Below, in pieces: positions 1-13,620 of a DNA stretch of 64,000 nt. The translations under genes were made by a program, and so were the position numbers. Each line of letters begins with the position of its first letter. Positions within the stretch are counted from its first letter, which is position 1. The DNA lies in contig CM053331.1 of NCBI GenBank assembly GCA_028583605.1, positions 33,742,318-33,806,317 on the forward strand, written 5' to 3'. Source of the DNA: Dastarcus helophoroides. Lineage: Eukaryota; Arthropoda; Insecta; Coleoptera; Bothrideridae. Under the pieces are notes generated by a model. It ran no database searches. It was given only the letters and a program-made list of their open reading frames with translations, and was not told the origin of the DNA.

Positions 1-1740
1 CTTAATCATTTTTGAAAAATTTTTATATTTGTTAATTTAGACTATTCGAAAAATTCGACTTTTTTTGAATTTCGAATTTTCTCGAAAACTTTGACTTTCG
101 TTGGAAATTTGGACTTTTTCAAAATTTCAGATTTTTCTTCATTTTTCGGAAAATTCGAATTTTCTAATTTTTTTTTTGCAAATGTCGATTCTTGTGTGTA
201 AATAACGCCCCTTTGTTTAAAAATTTCGGCTTTTTCTCGAAATTCCGAATTTTTTTAAAATGTAGAACCGTTTTTTCGAAAATTTTCGCTTTTCGTCAAA
301 TTTCGTCTTTTTGTGAATTTAGATTTTTCAGAAAATTCGACTCTTCGAATTTTTTTTTAATGTCACATCTTTGATTATTTGAAAATGTCGATTTTATTTT
401 GGAAATAACGCCCTCATTTCCCAAATTTCGTTTTTTTTCGAAATTTAGATTTTTTAAAACTTCTACTTTTCATTATATTATTTTAAAACCTTTACCATTT
501 TTGGAAAATTGTCATATTAGTGTAAATTCAAGGTTTTCGAAAAATTCGACTTTTTGAATTTTGAATTTTTTCGAAAACTTCGACTTTTGTCGGAAATTTG
601 GACTGCTTTTAAAATCTACGCTTTTTCTCCAAATTTCGACTGTTTGTAAATTTGGGTTTTTCAAAAAATTCGGGAAATTTCGGTTTTTTTTTTCGAAATT
701 TAGACTTTTTTTTAAACTTTTCATTAAATTCTTTTAAAACCTTGTCCATTTTTGGAAAATTTTTACATTTGCTAATTTAGACTATTCGAAAAATTCGACT
801 TTTTTTGAATTTCGAATTTTCTCGAAAACTTTGACTTTCGTTGGAAATTTGGACTTTTTCAAAATTTCAGATTTTTCTTCATTTTTCGGAAAATTCGAAT
901 TTCCCAATTTTTGTTGTTGAAAATGTCGATTCTTGTATGTAAATAACGCCCCTTTGTTTAAAAATTTCGGCTTTTTCTCGAAATTCCGAATTTTTTCAAA
1001 ATGTAGAACCGTTTTTCGAAAATTCTCGCTTTTCGCCAAATTTCGTCTTTTTGAAAATTTGGATTTTTCAGAACATGAGACTCTTCGAATTTTTTTTAAA
1101 TGTCGACTTTTTTTTGGAAATAACGTCCCCGTTTTCAAAATTTCGGTTTTTTTTCTCGAAATTAAGACTATTTTCAACCACTTTTCATTAAACATTTTTA
1201 AAATCTCGAGCATTTTTCGAAAATGTTTATATTTGTAAATTTAGACTTGTAGAAAAATTCGACCTTTGTTTTTGAATTTTGAATTTTCTCGAAAAGTTCG
1301 ATTTTTGTTAAAAATTTGGACTCTTTCAAAATCTCTGCTTTTTCTCGAAAGTAACATTTTTTGTAAATTTGGATTTTTCGAAAAATTCGTCTGTTCCGAT
1401 GTTTCTTTTCAAAATTTTGAATTTTTCGTGGAAATAAAGCCTTATTTTTGGAAATTTCGACTTCCCGAAATTCTGATTTTTGTAAAAATGTAGACTATTT
1501 TTCCCAAAATTTTCACTTTTACCGAAATTTCGTATTTTTGTAAATCTAAATTTTTTGGAAAAATCTACTCTTCCCATTTTTTTGAACATTTCGTATTTTT
1601 TTGGAAATAACACCCCCTTTTTCAAAATGGCGGATTTTTCTCAAAATTTAGACTTTTTTCAAAATTTTCACTTTTTCTTAAACTGTTTTAAAATCTCGCC
1701 CGTTTTTTCGAAAATTTTTACATTTTTAAATTTAGACATT
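1..1740. repeat. TTTCGA low-complexity block with a 740-bp tandem duplication
   Basis: The + strand is T-rich and built from degenerate phrases of the type 'AATTTCGACTTTTT' and 'CTCGAAAATTTCG'. A segment starting at 41 recurs almost unchanged from 781, so part of the block is a tandem duplication with a period of 740 bp; the similarity fades after about 1080. The reading frames in it are low-complexity (F/K/S rich on one strand, K/N/F on the other) and change frame with the repeat, so I do not regard them as genes. It lies in what should be the large 3' intron of Shaker. Confidence 0.85.
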
Positions 1741-1838
1741 TGATGCTAAAAGTGAAGCTAACTTTCCCTCATATCACAAATGGAGGTATTAAAGGCAGAA
1801 GGATGTAGTACAAACCTTTGGGCTTTAAATTAGGCTTC

Positions 1839-2156
1839 TTAGATAAAAGAATAAGTAAAAATGCCAACATTGTTTAACATCGAACAAATCTTGTTGATCA
1901 TACCGAAAAAATAGTCTGATTTAATGATGTCATTGTGCAATCGTTGACCATACAAAATATGGAACAGAGTTACTACAATTTGAACAACTTGTGGATGTTT
2001 CTGTAGTTTAAATATTTTCTGTATCTTCTTTGTGAACTTTTGGGTTAAGTCCATTGGCATTTTCTTCACGCCAGTTGCTTCCTTCACAAGTCCAGATGAA
2101 AATCTGACATTTGAAAACATATCTTCTTTGTTAATTGTGATTGCCAAAGTTGCCAA
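1839..2156 (-). pseudogene. Unrecognised candidate coding exon or gene fragment
   Basis: A minus-strand open frame of about 105 codons whose composition differs from the low-complexity frames around it. It has a mixed, protein-like run (for example LQKHPQVVQIVVTLFHILYG, then a Cys-containing segment ending near NNVGIFTYSFI). After the stop, another frame stays open for about 28 codons, which could be a frameshift or an intron. The N-terminal third (2085-2156 on DNA) is the same sequence as the inverted module of the satellite that follows it, so the frame is part satellite and part unique. I do not recognise the family. It could be a captured gene fragment, a retrocopy piece or a chance frame. 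No splice sites clearly bound it. Confidence 0.3.
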
Positions 2157-5100
2157 CCCTTAACAAATAGGATATCTGGATTTGTGAAGAAAGCAACTGG
2201 CGGAGGAAATCAACATGAATGGAATTTCTGTAGTCTCTTCATTTCCTTTATTCCTTCATTTCATTAAAAAAAGGGATATTTTGCTACTTGATTACTGATA
2301 TCTGATATCTGGACTTGTGAAGAAAGCAACTAGCGAAGGAAATCAACATGAATGGAATTTCTTAAATACCAATTGATTTTTGGTATTTAAGAAACAGAAT
2401 AATTTGCTACCAAAGCTGCTGTTATCTGGACTTGTGAAGAAAGCAACTGGCGGAGGAAATAAACATGAATGGAATTTCTGTAGTCTCTTCATTTCCTTCA
2501 TTCCTTCATTTCATTAAAAAAGGGACATTTTGCTACTTAATCTACTGATATCTGGACTTGTGAAGAAAGCAACTGGTTAAGGAAATCAACATGAATGGAA
2601 TTTCTCTAGTCTCTTCATTTTTGGTATTTAAAAAAAAGGATATTTTGCTATTTGATCTACTGATACCTGATATCTGGACTTGTGAAGAAAGCAACTGGCG
2701 AAGGAAATCAACATGAATGGAATTTCTTAAATACCAAAAATCAAGAGACTACATCAAATCCATTCATGTTGATTTCCTTGGTCAGTTGCTTTCTTCACAG
2801 GTCCAGATGAAAATCTGACAATTGAAAAGATGCCTTCTTTGTTAATTGTGATTGCCGAAATTGCCAACCCTTAACAAATAGGATATCCGAAATCTGGACT
2901 TGTGAAGGAAGCAACTGTCCAAGGAAATCAACATGAATGGGTTTTCTGTAGTCTCTTGATTTTTGGTATTTAAGAAACAGAATATTTTGCTACCGAAGCT
3001 GCTAATACCTGGACTTGTGAAAAAAGCAATTGGCGGAGGAAATTAACATGAATGGAATTTCTGTAGTCTCTTCATTTCCTTCCATTTCATTAAAAAAGGG
3101 ATATTTTGCTACTTAATCTACTGATATCTGGACTTGTGAAGAAAGCAACTGGTAAAGGAAATCAACATGAATGGAATTTCTCTAGTCTCTTCATTTTTGG
3201 TATTTAAAAAAAGGATATTTTGCTACTTGATCTACTGATATCTGATATCTGGACTTGTGAAAAAAGCATCTGGCGAAGAAAATCAACATGAATGGAATTT
3301 CTTAAATACCAAAAATCAAGAGACTACAGCAAATCCATTCATGTTGATTTCCTTGGCCAGTTGCTTTCTTCACAGGTCCAGATGAAAATCTGACAATTGA
3401 AAAGATACCTTCTTTGTTAATTGTGATTGCCAAAATTGCCAACCCTTAACAAATAGGATATCCGAAATTTGGACTTGTGAAGGAAGCAACTGGCCAAGGA
3501 AATCAACATGAATGGGTTTTCTGTAGTCTCTTGATTTTTGGTATTTAAGAAACAGAATATTTTGCTACCTAAGCTGCTGATATCTGATATCTGGACTTGT
3601 GAAGAAAGCAACTGGCGGAGGAAATCAACATGAATGGAATTTCTGTAGTCTCTTCATTTCCTTCATTCCTTCATTTCATTAAAAAAGGGATATTTTGCTA
3701 CTTAATCTACTGATATCTGGACTTGTGAAGAAAGCAACTGGTAAAGGAAATCAACATGAATGGAATTTCTCTAGTCTCTTCATTTTTGGTATTTAAAAAA
3801 AGGATATTTTGCTATTTGATCTACTGATATCTGATATCTGGACTTGTGAAGAAAGCAACTGGCGAAGGAAATCAACATGAATGGAATTTCTTAAATACCA
3901 AAAATCAAGAGACTACAGCAAATCCATTCATGTTGATTTCCTTGGCCAGTTGCTTTCTTCACAGGTCCAGATGAAAATCTGACAATTAAAAAGATACTTT
4001 CTTCGTTAATTATGATTGCCAAAATTGCCAACCCTTAACAAATAGGATATCCAAAATTTGGACTTGTGAAGGAAGCAACTGGCCAAGGAAATCAACATGA
4101 ATGGGTTTTCTGTAGTCTCTTGATTTTTGGTATTTAAGAAACAGAATATTTTGCTACCTAAGCTGCTGATATCTGATATCTGGACTTGTGAAGAAAGCAA
4201 CTGGCGGAGGAAATCAACATGAATGGAATTTCTGTAGTCTCATTATTTCCTTCATTCCTTTATTTCATTGAAAGAAAAGGGATATTTTTGCTACTTAATC
4301 TACTGATATCTGGACTTGTGAAGAAAGCAACTGGCAAAGGAAATCAACATGAATGGAATTTATCTAGTATCTTCATTTTTGGTATTAAAAAAAGGATATT
4401 TTGCTATTGGATCTACTGATATCTGATATCTGGACTTGTGAAGAAAGCAACTGGCGAAGAAAATCAACATGAATGGAATTTCTTAAATACCAAAAATCAA
4501 GAGACTACAGCAAATCCATTCATGTTGATTTCCTTGACCAGTTGCTTTCTTCACAGGTCCAGATGAAAATCTGACAATTAAAAAGATACCTTCTTCGTTA
4601 ATTGTGATTGCCAAAATTGCCAACCCTTAACAAATAGGATATCCGAAATTTGGACTTGTGAAGGAAGCAACTGGCCAAGGAAATCAACATGAATGGGTTT
4701 TCTGTAGTCTCTTGATTTTTGGTATTTAAGAAACAGAATATTTTGCTACCTAAGCTGCTGATATCTGATATCTGGACTTGTGAAGAAAGCAACTGGCGGA
4801 GGAAATCAACATGAATGGAATTTCTCTAGTCTCATTCATTTCCTTCATTCCTTTATTTCATTGAAAAAAAGGGATATTTTGCTACTTAATCTACTGATAT
4901 CTGGACTTGTGAAGAAAGCAACTGGTAAAGGAAATCAACATGAATGGAATTTCTCTAGTCTCTTCATTTTTGGTATTTAAAAAAAGGATATTTTGCTATT
5001 TGATCTACTGATATCTGATATCTGGACTTGTGAAGAAAGCAACTGGCGAAGGAAATCAACATTAATGGAATTTCTTAAATACCAAAAATCAAGAGACTAC

Positions 5101-7710
5101 AGCAAATCCATTCATGTTGATTTCCTTGGCCAGTTGCTTTCTTCACAGGTCCAGATGAAAATCTGACAATTGAAAAGATACCTTCTTTGTTAATTGTGAT
5201 TGCCAAAATTGCCAACCCTTAACAAATAGGATATCCGAAATTTGGACTTGTGAAGGAAGCAACTCGCCAAGGAAATCAACATGAATGGGTTTTCTGTAGT
5301 CTCTTGAGTTTTGGTATTTAAGAAACAGAATATTTTGCTACTTAAGCTGCTGATATCTGGACTTGTGAAGAAAGCAACTGGCGGAGGAAATCAACATGAA
5401 TGGAATTTCTGTAGTCTCTTCATTTCCTTCATTCCTTCATTTCATTAAAAAAAGGGATATTTTGCTACTTAATCTACTGATATCTGGACTTGTGAAGAAA
5501 GCAACTGGTTAAGGAAATCAACATGAATGGAATTTCTCTAGTCTCTTCATTTTTGGTATTTAAAAAAAGGATATTTTGCTACTTGATCTACTGATATCTG
5601 ATATCTGGACTTGTGAAGAAAGCAACTGGCGAAGAAAATCAACATGAATGGAATTTCTTAAATACCAAAAATCAAGAGACTACAGCAAATCCATTCATGT
5701 TGATTTCCTTGACCAGTTGCTTTCTTCACAGGTCCTGATGAAAATCTGTCAATTGAAAAGATACTTCCTTTGTTAATTGTGATTGCCAAAATTGCCAACG
5801 CTTAACAAATAGGATATCCGAAATTTGGACTTGTGAAGGAAGCAACTCGCCAAGGAAATCAACATGAATGGGTTTTCTGTAGTCTCTTGAGTTTTGGTAT
5901 TTAAGAAACAGAATATTTTGCTACTTAAGCTGCTGATATCTGATATCTGGACTTGTGAAGAAAGCAACTGGCGGAGGAAATCAACATGAATGGAATTTCT
6001 GTAGTCTCATCATTTCCTTCATTCCTTCATTTCATTGAAAAAAAGGGATTTCTTGCTACTTAATCTACTGATATCTGGACTTGTGAAGAAAGCAACTGGT
6101 AAAGGAAATCAACATGAATGGAATTTCTTTAGTCTTTTCATTTTTGGTATTTAAAAAAAAGGATATTTTGCTATTTGATCTACTGATATCTGATATCTGG
6201 ACTTGTGAAGAAAGCAACTGGTGAAGGAAATCGACATGAATGGAATTTCTTAAATACCAAAAATCAAGAGACTACAGCAAATCCATTCATGTTGATTTCC
6301 TTGGCCAGTTGCTTTCTCACAGGTCCAGATGAAAATCTGACAATTGAAAAGATGCCTTCTTTGTTAATTGTGATTGCCGAAATTGCCAACCCTTAACAAA
6401 TAGGATATCCGAAATCTGGACTTGTGAAGGAAGCAACTGTCCAAGGAAATCAACATGAATGGGTTTTCTGTAGTCTCTTGATTTTTGGTATTTAAGAAAC
6501 AGAATATTTTGCTACCTAAGCTGCTGATATCTGATATCTGGACTTGTGAAGAAAGCAACTGGCGAAGGAAATCAACATGAATAGAATTTCTGTAGTCTCT
6601 TCATTTCCTTCATTCCTTCATTTCATTAAAAAAAGGGACATTTTGCTACTTAATCTACTGATATCTGGACTTGTGAAGAAAGCAACTGGTAAAGGAAATC
6701 AACATGAATGGAATTTCTCTAGTCTTTTCATTTTTGGTATTTAAAAAAAAGGATATTTTGCTATTTGATCTACTGATATCTGATATCTGGACTTGTGAAG
6801 AAAGCAACTGGTGAAGGAAATCGACATGAATGGAATTTCTTAAATACCAAAAATCAAGAGACTACAGCAAATCCATTCATGTTGATTTCCTTGGCCAGTT
6901 GCTTTCTTCACAGGTCCAGATGAAAATCTGACAATTAAAAGGATACCTTCTTTGTTAATTGTGATTGCCAAAATTGTCAACCCTTAACAAATAGGATATC
7001 CGAAATTTGGACTTGTGAAGGAAGCAACTGGCCAAGGAAATCAACATGAATGGGTTTTCTGTAGTCTCTTGAGTTTTGGTATTTAAGAAACAGAATATTT
7101 TGCTACTTAAGCTACTGATATCTAATATCTGGACTTGTGAAGAAACTGGCGAAGGAAATCAACATGAATGGACTTTCTGTAGCCTCGTCATTTCCTTCAT
7201 TCCTTCACTTCATTAAAAAAAGGATATTTTGCTACTTAATCTACTGATATCTGGACTTGTGAAGAAAGCAACTGGCGAAGGAAATCCACATGAATGGAAT
7301 TTCTGTAGTTTCTTCATTTTTGGCATTTAAAACAAAAAGGATATTTTGCTACTTAATCTACTGATATCTGTTCTTCTGAAATAAGCAACTGGTGAAGGAA
7401 ATCAACGTGAATGGAATTTCTGTAGGTTTTTCATTTTTAGTATTTAAAAAAAAGAAACTTTGCTACTTAAGCTACTGATATCTGGACTTAGTGAAGAAAG
7501 CAACTGGCGAAGGAAATCAACATAAATGGAATTACTGTAGTCTCTTCATTTTTGATATTTAAAAAAAGGATATTTTGCTACTTAATCTACTGATATGTGG
7601 ACTTGTGAAGAAAGCAACTGGCGAAGGAAATCAGCATGACTGGAATTGCTGCAGTCTCTTCATTTTTGGTATTTAAAAGAAAAGGATATTTTGTTACTTA
7701 AGCTACTGAT
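2085..7710. repeat. Higher-order satellite, about 590-bp unit with an inverted module
   Basis: Each monomer carries ATCTGGACTTGTGAAGAAAG followed by CAACTGGCGAAGGAAATCAA and CATGAATGGAATTTC. Several direct monomers of about 100-130 bp plus one inverted monomer make a larger unit. An anchor (TTGTGATTGCCAAAATTGCC) recurs near 2131, 2841, 3417, 4006, 4598, 5190, 5773, 6364 and 6955, giving spacings of about 576-592 bp after the first. Within each unit a direct and an inverted monomer face each other across about 45 bases (for example 3836-3972), so each unit can form a long hairpin. The edge after about 7100 is made only of shorter, more diverged direct monomers. Recurrent 64-codon minus-strand frames are a by-product of the repeat. 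Confidence 0.93.
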
Positions 7711-8830
7711 TATAATAAAGCACACAAGTCATTTCCATCACAAAGTTGATGAAGTTAATGTAGTCCGTCAGTCAACAGCGATATTCACAATAGCTTAGAA
7801 TTCGAGAGTTTTTTTATGAACGAAGGTAGATGACACAATGAATTGACAACATTCTCATTGATCGTACAATATGGTAGCATGCTGTAAATGGCAAAAAAGC
7901 AACACAAACACGAGCGGGATCTGGATGTGTAACAGTGTATAATGTTGCCTTGATTCTAGCTGTAAAATTATCAATTGAATCCAACTAATTACTAAGTCTA
8001 TTATATTTTGATATGACTATATTATTCGTACCTTAGAGAAACAAGCAATAACTGAAGATTGAAGAGAACAAAAGTTTCAGTTCATCTTGAGCGACTCTCT
8101 AGTTTATAACTTATTTAAAAATATGCCTAAATTCTAGATGCTTTTGCAAATAACTATCTAGCAATGTATAATTTTAGTATTTTTAGGAAATAGTCCTCTC
8201 AAAATTGCTAAAAAATAACATTTTTCCCGAAATGTTTGCTGTTTTCATTAAAAATTTTTGTCTTATTTGAGAAAATAAAGGAATTTTGATTAAATAAAGG
8301 CACTTGAAGAAAAAGACGTAACTGACAGCAGAAAATGAATTTCGATAAAAAAGTTGAAATTTCCAAAAATATTTTCTTATATGTCATATTTCTTTACATT
8401 TTAGAGCAAAAAGTTGAAACTCTCCAGTAAATTTTTTTCGAAATTTTGAAATCAAAAATATTTTTCTCAAAATGCTTACTCTTTTTATTAAAATGTTGAC
8501 TTCTTTTAGAGAAAATAGAGGAATTCGGTGAAAATAAAGGAATTCAGGAAAAGTAAAGGAATTAAGAGAAAAAGATCGAAATTTCGAGAAAAATACTAAT
8601 TTTGAAGAAAAAAATCCAAATTTGGATAAACAGAAAACGTGGAATTTTTAGATAAAGGTCAATTTTTCCAGCAGAAGCCAAACCTTGAGAAAAATGAAAA
8701 CTTCGACTTTCTTTGAAACTTCAGACTTGTTTAAAACATCGACCTCATTCCAAAATTTTTATCTTTTATTCACATTTGGACTTTTTTTTAAATTTTGCCT
8801 CATTAAAAATTTTAACTATTTTGAAATTGA
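7711..8830. other. No gene seen; AT-rich single-copy-like then low-complexity DNA
   Basis: From the end of the satellite to about 8200 the sequence looks non-repetitive but has no open frame worth reporting. From about 8220 it grades into A/T-rich low-complexity sequence with short repeated phrases such as 'AAAATAAAGGAATTC'. Confidence 0.6.
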
Positions 8831-9012
8831 AATTGAAATATAGAACTTGTCCCCCGAAACCAAGAAAGATTAAAAGACACAACAAGCGTTGCTCTAACGC
8901 ATTTCGACGGCCAAGCTGCCATCTTCAGAAAGATACTGTAGAGTATCTCTCAGGGGACAAGTTCTGCATTTCAAATTTTGAAGATAACAAAGGACCAGTC
9001 CGTTCCACCAAA
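8831..9012. mobile_element. Foldback element copy 1 (right arm internally deleted)
   Basis: The left arm reads CTTGTCCCCCGAAACCAAGA and then contains the reverse complement of the hammerhead-like core (GCTCTAACGCATTTCGACGG, then CATCTTCAGA). The right arm retains only the outer part, with CAGGGGACAAGTTCTGCATT and the terminal GGACCAGTCCGTTCCACCAA. Compared with the copy at 40570-40829, the inner part of the right arm is missing. Confidence 0.85.
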
Positions 9013-12000
9013 AAGTTTTTTTTGAAATTGAAATGAATTAAAATGAAATTGAAATTTTTTAAAATTTCGTCTATTTTCAAAATTTATTTTCCCCAAAAAT
9101 CTCCCCGTTTTCTCGCAATTTCCATATTTTATAAATTTGAACTTTTCAAAAAATTCGACTTATCTGACTTCTTTTTTTTTTTGAAAATCCGACTTTTTTG
9201 GAAATAAATCGCATCTTTCGACTTTCTTTCGAAACTTCGATTTTTAAAATTCCCATTTTTCATCAAACTTTTTTAAAATGTCGATCTTTTATCGAAAATT
9301 TTGACATTTTTTGTAAATGTTTAATTTTTAACACGTTTCGGAAAATTTGACTTTTTTTAAAATTTTTCATTTCTCGAGAATGCCTTCTTTCAAAAATTTC
9401 GACCTTTTTTGAAAATCTCTGCTTTTTCTCAAAATTTTCACTTTTTATAAGGAGCTTTTCGAAAAATTCTGATTTTTTTTTTAAATTACGACTTTTTTTT
9501 GGAAATAACGGTCTATTTTCAAAAGCACATTTTCTCAAAATTTCGACTTTTCTTAAAGTTTCCAAATTCTATTAACCTTTTTTAAAATCCCAACCTTACT
9601 TCGAAAACCTTCATATTTTCTTATGAAATTTGTAGATTTAGACTTTTCGAAAACTCGACATTTTTTGAATTTCGAATGTTCTCCAAATCTTCGATTTTTC
9701 TTGAAAGTTTTGACTTTTTTCAAAATCTCGATCCTTTTCCGAAAATATCAGTTTTTTCTCAAAATTTCCAACTTTCAACAAATTTTTTTTAAATGTCGAT
9801 CCTTTTCTGAAAATCTCAGCTTTTTCTCAAAATTCCCAACTTTCAACAAACTTGTTTAAAATGTCGATATTTTTTCGAAAATCTTCACATTGAAAAAAAA
9901 TTTTTTTAATTTTCAACACGTTTCGAAAAATTGGACTTTTCTTTTGAATTTTTTAATATCTCAAAAACGTCGACTTTTCTTGAAAATGCATTCTTTTTAA
10001 AATTTCAACCTTTTCAGGAAACCTCTGCTTTTTCTCAAAATTTTGACTTTTTATAAAGAACTTTTCAGAAAGTTCGACTCTTCTGACTTTATTTTAGAAA
10101 ATTTTGACTTTTTTTTAGAAAATGTTGACTTTTTTTTAGAAAATTTAGACTTCTTTTGGAATAACAGTCTATTTTCAAAATTTCGACATTTTCTCGAAAT
10201 TTAGACTCTTTTTGAAATTTCTACGTTCTACTAAACTTTTTTAAAACCTCATCCTTATTTCGAAAACCTTCATATTTTCTTTTGAAATTTTTAAATTTAG
10301 ACTTTTCGAAAACTCGATGTTTTTTGAATTTCGAATTTTCTCCAAAACTTCGATTCTTCTTGAAAGTTTCGACTTTTTTAAAAATTTCGATCCTTTTTCG
10401 AAAATTTCAGTTTTTTTTCAAAATTCCCAACTTTCAACAAACTTTTTCAAAATGTCGATATTTTTTCGAAAATCTTCACATTGTTTCGTAATTTTTAATT
10501 TCCAACACGTTTCGGAAAATTTGACTTTTTTTGAATTTTTTATTTTCTCGAAAACGTCGACTTTTCTTGAAAATGCCTTCTTTTTAAAATGTCAGCCTTT
10601 TTTTGAAAATCTCTGTTTTTTCTCAAAATTTTGACTTTTTATAAAGAACTTTTCAAAAAATTCGACTCTTCTGACATTTTTCTTTAGAAAACTTCGACTT
10701 TTTTTTAGAAAATTTCGACTGTCTTTGAAATAACGGTCTATATTCAAAATTTCGACATTTTATCGAAATTAGACTTTTTTGAAATTTCCACGTTCTACTA
10801 AACTTTTTTAAAACCTCATCCTTATTTCGAAAACCTTCATATTTTCTTTTGAAATTTCAGACTTTTCGAAAATTCGACGTTCTTTGAATTTCGAATTTTC
10901 TCCAAAACTTCGATTCTTCTTGAAAGTTTCGACTTTTTTCAAAATGTTGATCCTTTCTCAAAAATCTTCGTTTTTTCTCAATATTCCTACCTTTCATCAA
11001 ACTGTTTTAAAATGTCGATATTTTTTCGAAAATCTTCACCTTTTTTCGAAATTTTTAATCTCTTAACACGTTTCGGAAAATTAGACTTTTTCTTGATTTT
11101 TTTATTTTCTCGAAAACGTCGACTTTTCTTGAAAATGCCTTCTTTTTAAAATTTCAACCTTTTTTGAAAATCTCTGCTTCTTCTCAACATTTTGATTTTT
11201 TTAAAGAACTTTTCGGAAAATTCGACTATTTTGACTTTTTTTTAGAAAATTTCGACTTTTTTGTAAAAAATTTCCGCTTATTTTTTAAAAAATATCGACT
11301 TTTTTTGGAATAACAGTCTATTTTCAAAATTTCAACATTTTCTCGAAAATTAGACTTTTTTGAAATTTTTACGTTCTACTAAACTTTTTTAAAACCTCAT
11401 CCTTATTTCGAAAACCTTCATATTTTCTTTTGAAATATTTGAATTTAGACTTTTCGAAAACTCGACGTTTTTTGAATTTCGAATTTTCTCCAAAACTTCG
11501 ATTCTTCTTGAAAGTTTCGACTTTTTTCAAAATGTTGATCCTTTCTCAAAAATCTTCGTTTTTTCTCAATATTCCTACCTTTCATCAAACTGTTTTAAAA
11601 TGTCGATCTTTTTTCGAATATCTTCACATTTTTTCGAAATTTTTAATCTCTAACACGTACTCGAAATATTTAGACTTTTTCTTTGAATATTTCTATTTTC
11701 TCGAAAACGTCGACTTTTCTTGAAAATGCCTTCTTTTTAAATTTCAACCTTTGTTGAAAATCTCTGTTTTTTCTCAAAATTTTGACTTTTTATAAAGCAC
11801 TTTTCAAAAAATTCGACTCTTCTGACATTTTTCTTTAGAAAACTTCGACTTTTTTTTAGAAAATTTCGACTTCTTTTGGAATAAAGGTCTATTTACAAAA
11901 TTTCGACTTTTTCTCGAAATTAGACTTTTTTTGAAATTTCCACGTTCTACTGAACTTTTTTAAAACCTCATCCTTATTTCGAAAACCTTCATATTTTCTT

Positions 12001-13620
12001 TTGAAATATTTAAATTTAGACTTTTCGAAAACTCGACGTTTTTTGAATTTCGAATTTTCTCCAAAACTTCGATTCTTCTTGAAAGTTTCGACTTTTTTCA
12101 AAATTTTTTCGAAATCTCCGTTTTTTCTCCATATTCCCACCTTTCATCAAACTGTTTTAAAATGTCGATATTTTTTCGAAAATCTTCACCTTTTTTCGAA
12201 ATTTTTAATCTCTAACACGTTTTGGAAAATTTGGCTTTTTTTTGAATTTTTTATTTTCTCGAAAACGTCGACTTTTCTTGAAAATGCCTTCTTTTTAAAA
12301 TTTCAACCTTTTTTAAAAATTTCTGCTTTTTCTCAAAATTTTGACTTTTTATAAAGAACTTTTCAGAAAGTTCGACTCTTCTGACTTTATTTTAGAAAAT
12401 TTTGACTTTTTTTTAGAAAATTTAGACTTCTTTTGGAATAACGGCATATTTTCAAAATTTTGACATTTTCTCGAAATTGGACTTCTTTTTGAAATTTCCA
12501 CGTTCTACTGAACTTTTTTAAAACCTCATCCTTATTTCGAAAACCTTCATATTTTCTTTTGAAATATTTAAATTTAGACTTTTCGAAAACTCGACGTTTT
12601 TTGAATTTCGAATTTTCTCCAAAACTTCGATTCTTCTCGAAAGTTTCGACTTTTTTAAAAATTTCGATCCTTTTTCGAAAATCTCCGTTTTTTCTCCATA
12701 TTCCTACCTTTCATCAAACTTTTTTAAAATGTCGATCTTTTTTCGAAAATCTTCACATTTTTTCGAAATTTTTAATCTCTAACACGTTTCGGAAAATTAG
12801 ACTTTTTCTTGAATTTTTTATTTTCTCGAAAACGTCGACTTTTCTTGAAAATGCCTTCTTTTTAAAATTTCAACCTTTTTTGAAAATCTGTTTTTTTTTT
12901 AATTTTGACTTTTTATAAAGAACTTTTCGGAAAATTCGACTCTTCTGACTCTGTTTTTTAGAAAATTTCGACTTCTTTTGGAAATAAAGGCCTGTTTTCC
13001 AAATCTTAACATTTTCTCGAAATTTCGACTTTTTTTAAAATATCCACGTTCTATTAAACTTTTTTAAAACCTCATCCTTATTTCGAAAACCTTCATATTT
13101 TCTTTTGAAATTTTTAAATTTAGACTTTTCGAAAAATCGACTAATTTTGAATTTCGAATTTTCTCCAAAACTTTGACCTTTCTTGAAAATTTCGACTTTT
13201 TTCAAAAATTTCGATCTTTTTTTAAAAATTTCGAACTTTTTCAAAAATGTCTGTTTCTTTTCGAAATTTCAATATGTTGTAAATTTGGATTTTTCAGTGA
13301 ATTCAACTCTTCTGACTTTTTTGAAACTTTTCATTTTTTTTGGAGATAATGCCCTTTTTTTTTTAAAATATCGACGTTTTCTCAGAATCTCGACTCTTTT
13401 CAAAATTTTCCCTTTTTGGTAAATTTTTTAAAATCTCGACCTTCCTTCGAAAGTCTTCACATTTTTTTTTTTAATTTTTACATTTTGTAAGTTTAAGCGT
13501 TCCAGGAAAATTTGTTTCCTTTTGAATTTCAAATTTTCTCGAAAACTTGGACTTATCTTGAAAATCTCGACTTTTTTGAGAATATTGATCTTTTTTCAAA
13601 ATTTGAATCCAAAATTCCAC
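9013..13620. repeat. TTTCGA low-complexity block organised as about 570-bp tandem units
   Basis: T-rich on the + strand. The phrase CGAAAACCTTCATATTTTCT recurs at about 9602, 10261, 10828, 11409, 11980, 12538 and 13084, giving spacings of 659, 567, 581, 571, 558 and 546 bp. Units between 10261 and 12900 are very similar to each other, so amplification is recent relative to the sequence decay in flanking blocks. Frames of 60-120 codons recur once per unit (F/S/L rich) and are products of the repeat, not genes. Confidence 0.88.

Noticed and set aside
3417..6558. Five nearly identical 64-codon minus-strand frames, at first suggestive of a tandem gene family
   Set aside because: Spacing equals the satellite unit, ends are in monomer sequence, and direct and inverted monomers both contribute; no domain.
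2160..7710. Regular direct repeats considered as a CRISPR array
   Set aside because: The genome is eukaryotic, units are large and nested with inverted modules, and there are no unique spacers of constant length.
9263..13422. Many 60-120 codon Phe/Ser/Leu or Lys/Asn/Phe frames
   Set aside because: They recur once per tandem unit and shift with repeat slips; composition is that of TTTCGA repeats.
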